Assembly (NCBI GenBank): GCA_025517565.1
Contig: JAOPKD010000006.1
Span: 62,001 to 126,000, forward strand
Source: Halapricum hydrolyticum
GTDB taxonomy: Archaea; Halobacteriota; Halobacteria; Halobacteriales; Haloarculaceae
Length of the DNA stretch: 64,000 nucleotides
Reading direction: 5' to 3'
Program-made: the position numbers and the translations under genes
Notes under the pieces: generated by a model
Databases searched by the model: none
What the model was told of the DNA's origin: nothing
Seen by the model: the letters and a program-made list of their open reading frames with translations, nothing else
Shown: positions 61,408 to 64,000 of the stretch, in pieces
How positions within the stretch are numbered: the first letter of the stretch is position 1
Layout of the letters: every line of letters starts with the position of its first letter

Positions 61408-62139
61408 ATGGTAACACTCACGTACGTCGGATTTCACGCTGTATTCGTCGCCCCGCCACTGTTCGTGTTAGCGTCGGTGACCGCGAACCGAGAGCGATCA
61501 GCGCGATCGGTCGTCCGGACGGTCCCGGTCGTCGCCATTCTCGCGCTCGCACTCGCATACACCACACCCTGGGACAATTACCTGATCCATCGCGGGGTCT
61601 GGTGGTACGGCGAGGGCGTCGTCGCCGGGCGACTCTGGCTCGCTCCGATCGAGGAGTACCTGTTCGTCCTGCTCCAGCCGATCGTCGCGACGCTGTGGCT
61701 GGCGCTCGTCTCGGAGTCGTTCGAGTGGCCGAGAAAGCGCATCACTATGACGCTGCGGGACCGCCTGCTCGGCGTCGTGGCGGCCGCGGGCATCGGCGTC
61801 GCCGGACTCGCGATGCTGACTTGGCCGGCGACGTTTTACATGGGCGCGATCCTCTCGTGGGCAGCACCCGTGCTGGCGCTGCAGTGGGCGGTCGGCTGGC
61901 GGTATCTGGTTGCACGCTGGCGTCTGACGGCGATCGGAACGCTCGCACCCGCGCTGTACTTCGCGGCCACCGATCGAGTCGCGATCCACTACGGGATCTG
62001 GAGCCTCTCGGAGCGGTACACGACCGGTCTGACCGTCGGTGGGCTCCCGATCGAGGAGGGGGCGTTCTTCGTGGTGACGACGCTGTTCGTCGTCCAGGGG
62101 CTCGTGCTCTACCCGTGGGTGATCGAGCGGTGGCGCTGA
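61408..62139 (+). CDS. crtY: Lycopene cyclase (CrtYcd-type)
   Basis: A 243-residue membrane protein made of two related halves, each a lycopene cyclase domain. The first contains TTPWDNYLIHRGVWWYGEGV and WLAPIEEYLF; the second AIHYGIWSLSERYTTGLTVG and LPIEEGAFF. The acidic PIEE residues are typical of archaeal beta-cyclases. It forms beta-carotene from lycopene. The start is 59 bp after bop. Its end overlaps the tandem duplication shared with the brp start. Confidence 0.93.
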   Translation: MVTLTYVGFHAVFVAPPLFVLASVTANRERSARSVVRTVPVVAILALALAYTTPWDNYLIHRGVWWYGEGVVAGRLWLAPIEEYLFVLLQPIVATLWLALVSESFEWPRKRITMTLRDRLLGVVAAAGIGVAGLAMLTWPATFYMGAILSWAAPVLALQWAVGWRYLVARWRLTAIGTLAPALYFAATDRVAIHYGIWSLSERYTTGLTVGGLPIEEGAFFVVTTLFVVQGLVLYPWVIERWR

Positions 62140-62195
62140 TCGACGACGCCCGGCGGGGTGATCGAGCAGTGGCGCCGACTGACGACGCCCGGGGG
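62118..62195 (+). repeat. 39-bp tandem duplication at the crtY-brp junction
   Basis: Copies are 62118-62156 and 62157-62195; 34 of 39 positions are identical. The first copy begins ggtgatcgagcggtggcgct and contains the crtY stop; the second contains a GTG that is in frame with brp. Each copy holds a GTG (62130 and 62169) that could start brp. Confidence 0.9.
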
Positions 62196-63191
62196 CGACT
62201 GGCCGCAGCGACGTTTCGACCCGTCTGGATCGTCCTCGCGGCCGTCGCCGCCATACACGTCCTGGGAATCCGTGTTCCGCGTCCGATACAGTACGCCGTC
62301 CTTCTGTCGACGGTGCTCGTCCTCGGATTGCCCCACGGCGCGCTCGATCACCTCACGCTACCTCGTGCGCGCGACCGGGCAGTGACGTTGCGCGGGGTCG
62401 CCGTCTTCTCGGTGGCGTATCTCGCGGTCGCTGGCGCCTACGGACTGGCGTGGCTACTCGCGCCGACGGCGTCGTTCGTCGGGTTCGTCCTGCTGACGTG
62501 GTTTCACTGGGGTCAGGGCGACCGGGCGCACCTCGCAGTGATCGCCGACGCGTCGCACCTCGACGATCGCCTGATCGGCTGGCTGACCCTGCTCGTCCGC
62601 GGCGGGCTCCCAATGATGGTCCCGCTGATCGGCTTTCCCGACGCCTACGAGTCGGTCGCGCGGACCGTGGTCGGATTGTTCGATCCTGCCGGGGGCGCGG
62701 GGTGGCTCGGGTTGCTCTTCGAGCCGACGACGCGTCTGGCGCTGGGCCTCGGGTTTGCCCTGCTGACGCTCGCGACCCTGGCGCTGGGCTACCGCGCGGT
62801 CGACGACCGACGTGGCTGGCAGGTCGATGCCCTCGAAACGGCGCTGCTGTGGGTGTTTTTCCTGACTGTCCCGCCGGTCCTGGCGGTCGGGATCTACTTC
62901 GTCGTCTGGCACTCGCTTCGGCACCTGGCACGCCTGATCACCGTCGACGACGTCGCGACGACGGCACTGGCTCGTGGCGCGACCGATCGGCTCCTGGCCC
63001 GCGTCGGTCGGGACGCGCTCCCGATGACTGCCGGCGCGCTCGTGCTGTTCGGTGCACTCGCCGTGGTCGTACCGAACGAACCGGGATCGCTCGCCGGCGT
63101 CGGCGGCGTCTACCTGGTGTTGCTGGCCGTGCTGACGCTCCCCCACGCCGGGGTCGTCACGGCGCTCGACCGGATACAGGGCGTAAGCTGA
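62169..63191 (+). CDS. brp: Brp/Blh-type beta-carotene 15,15'-dioxygenase
   Basis: A 340-residue (from GTG 62169) or 353-residue (from GTG 62130) membrane protein of the Brp/Blh family, which cleaves beta-carotene to two retinal molecules. The iron-binding histidines are spread over VLGLPHGALDHLTL, LTWFHWGQGDRAH, VVWHSLRHLARL and VLTLPHAGVVTALDRIQ. About nine hydrophobic segments are seen. GTG at 62130 overlaps the crtY stop; GTG at 62169 lies in the second copy of the duplication. Either is usable. It completes the bop-crtY-brp unit. Confidence 0.94.
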   Translation: MAPTDDARGRLAAATFRPVWIVLAAVAAIHVLGIRVPRPIQYAVLLSTVLVLGLPHGALDHLTLPRARDRAVTLRGVAVFSVAYLAVAGAYGLAWLLAPTASFVGFVLLTWFHWGQGDRAHLAVIADASHLDDRLIGWLTLLVRGGLPMMVPLIGFPDAYESVARTVVGLFDPAGGAGWLGLLFEPTTRLALGLGFALLTLATLALGYRAVDDRRGWQVDALETALLWVFFLTVPPVLAVGIYFVVWHSLRHLARLITVDDVATTALARGATDRLLARVGRDALPMTAGALVLFGALAVVVPNEPGSLAGVGGVYLVLLAVLTLPHAGVVTALDRIQGVS

Positions 63192-63221
63192 AAGAACAGT
63201 TCGACGGTACTGCCGGAACGA

Positions 63222-64000
63222 CTACTGTTCGAGGTCGATCAGCGTGACGTCGATGATCCGGTCGTCGTCGAGCAGTTCGTCGACGACCTCGTCGCCGACG
63301 GGATCGTCGAGGTTGTAGACGGTCAGCGCCTCTCCGTCGATGCTCTCGCGGGCGTTGGACATGCTCGCGATGTTGACGTCGTGGTCGCCGAGGATCCGAC
63401 CGATAGCGCCGATGACGCCCGGCTCGTCGCGGTTTCGCGACAGCAGCATGTAGCCGTACGGTTCGGCGTCGACGCGGTAGCCGTCGATCTCGACGAGACG
63501 GGGGTCTTCGCCCGCGTAGAGCGTCCCGGAAACCGTCAACGATTCCTCGCCGTTGCCGACGGTGACCGAAAGCAGGTTCCGGAAGTCTTTGGTCTCGCGA
63601 CGGCGACTCTCGGTGACGTCGATGCCGCGCCGTTCTGCGATGCGTGCAGGGGCGTTGACGACCTGGTCCTGCCAGCCGTAGGGTTTGAACACGGCAGCAG
63701 TCACCAGGTCGAGGTCCTCGTCGGCGATGTCACCGGCATAGGTGATCTCGATCTCCTCGATCCGGCCGTCGAACAGGCGCATGGCGACCAGACTCGCCGT
63801 CTCGGCGACCTCGACGTAGTTGCGGATGCGGGGGTAGGCTGTCGCTTCGACGGAGGGGACGTTGATCGCGTTTTTGACCAGTTCCCCGTTCAGCGCGTTG
63901 ACGACCTGGTCGGCAGCGGTCACGGCGACGTTGACCTGGGCGTTGCGCGTTTTCGCACCGAGGTGTGGCGTCGTGATGATGTTCTCGACGTCCATGAACG
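63222..64000 (-). CDS. serA: D-3-phosphoglycerate dehydrogenase, C-terminal part
   Basis: The gene continues beyond the right edge; about 259 C-terminal codons are visible. The end of the catalytic domain shows ENIITTPHLGAKTRNAQVNV, with the conserved His. The ASB (allosteric substrate-binding) domain follows (VEVAETASLVAMRLFDGRIE; LYAGEDPRLVEIDGYRVDAE). The C-terminal ACT domain (NRDEPGVIGAIGRILGDHDV) senses serine in the family. It makes 3-phosphohydroxypyruvate for serine synthesis. It converges with brp, with 30 bp between stops. Confidence 0.95.
   Translation of the reverse strand, partial: FMDVENIITTPHLGAKTRNAQVNVAVTAADQVVNALNGELVKNAINVPSVEATAYPRIRNYVEVAETASLVAMRLFDGRIEEIEITYAGDIADEDLDLVTAAVFKPYGWQDQVVNAPARIAERRGIDVTESRRRETKDFRNLLSVTVGNGEESLTVSGTLYAGEDPRLVEIDGYRVDAEPYGYMLLSRNRDEPGVIGAIGRILGDHDVNIASMSNARESIDGEALTVYNLDDPVGDEVVDELLDDDRIIDVTLIDLEQ

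Noticed and set aside
1-64000. tRNA or rRNA genes, CRISPR arrays, insertion sequences with transposases
   Set aside because: None was recognised by eye; no regular spacer-repeat arrays or transposase motifs were seen. A tRNA scan could still find one that I missed.

Overview
The window is a GC-rich, gene-dense piece of a halophilic archaeal (class Halobacteria) chromosome. The predicted proteins are strongly acidic. Many genes have a TATA-like element about 25 bp upstream of the start codon and no room for a long leader. The gene content is typical of haloarchaea: bacteriorhodopsin, C50 carotenoid genes, menaquinone genes, an A-type ATP synthase, a UPF0058 protein, a Bat-type HTH protein and the archaeal shikimate entry enzymes. 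The rhodopsin carries the LLLYDLALL helix-C variant that I associate with cruxrhodopsins, so a Haloarculaceae-like organism is my best guess. That placement is inference.

Layout. 1-2 kb: end of a succinylglutamate desuccinylase/aspartoacylase-like gene, a small membrane protein and a duplicated PhoU/TrkA-C regulator. 2-12 kb: menaquinone genes menF, menD, menB, menA, menC and menE, interrupted by a membrane-anchored J-domain gene and a DUF211-VIT pair. 12-21.6 kb: an NAD-kinase-like paralogue without its GGDGT motif, a 100-bp nested inverted-repeat element beside a broken membrane-protein gene, photolyase, enoyl-CoA hydratase, a Tat-lipoprotein GH13 amylase, a Cys-tailed orphan and a ZIP transporter. 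21.8-25.2 kb: the bacterioruberin operon crtD-lyeJ-cruF. 25-31.7 kb: an old-yellow-enzyme relative, an ornithine-cyclodeaminase relative, leuS and an esterase. 31.7-35.2 kb: a four-gene minus-strand operon (UbiD-type decarboxylase, AcnX large and small subunits, UbiX) that matches the archaeal mevalonate branch. 35-45.7 kb: a histidine kinase with an expanded repeat inside its ATPase domain, a Bat-type HTH protein, the archaeal shikimate genes (ADH synthase, DHQ synthase II, aroD), a KhtT/KhtU-like antiporter pair and an MFS transporter. 45.7-52 kb: etfAB, a membrane-anchored winged-helix protein, a secreted protein, a pilin-like protein, a degraded gene and a methyltransferase that is a menaquinone C-methylation candidate. 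52.1-63.2 kb: ATP synthase atpH-I-K-E-C-F-A-B, then bacteriorhodopsin (bop), lycopene cyclase (crtY) and the retinal-forming oxygenase (brp). The window ends inside serA.

How the parts work together. The window is rich in membrane bioenergetics. It holds menaquinone synthesis, electron-transfer flavoprotein, a light-driven proton pump with its own retinal pathway, and the proton-driven ATP synthase placed just before it. The lycopene pool feeds both retinal (crtY-brp) and bacterioruberin (lyeJ-crtD-cruF), and the AcnX/UbiD/UbiX operon may supply the isoprenoid precursors. A second recurring feature is short tandem duplication (21, 29, 30, 39 and 48 bp units) at promoters, gene junctions and inside genes. 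No tRNA, rRNA, CRISPR array, transposase or integrase was recognised.
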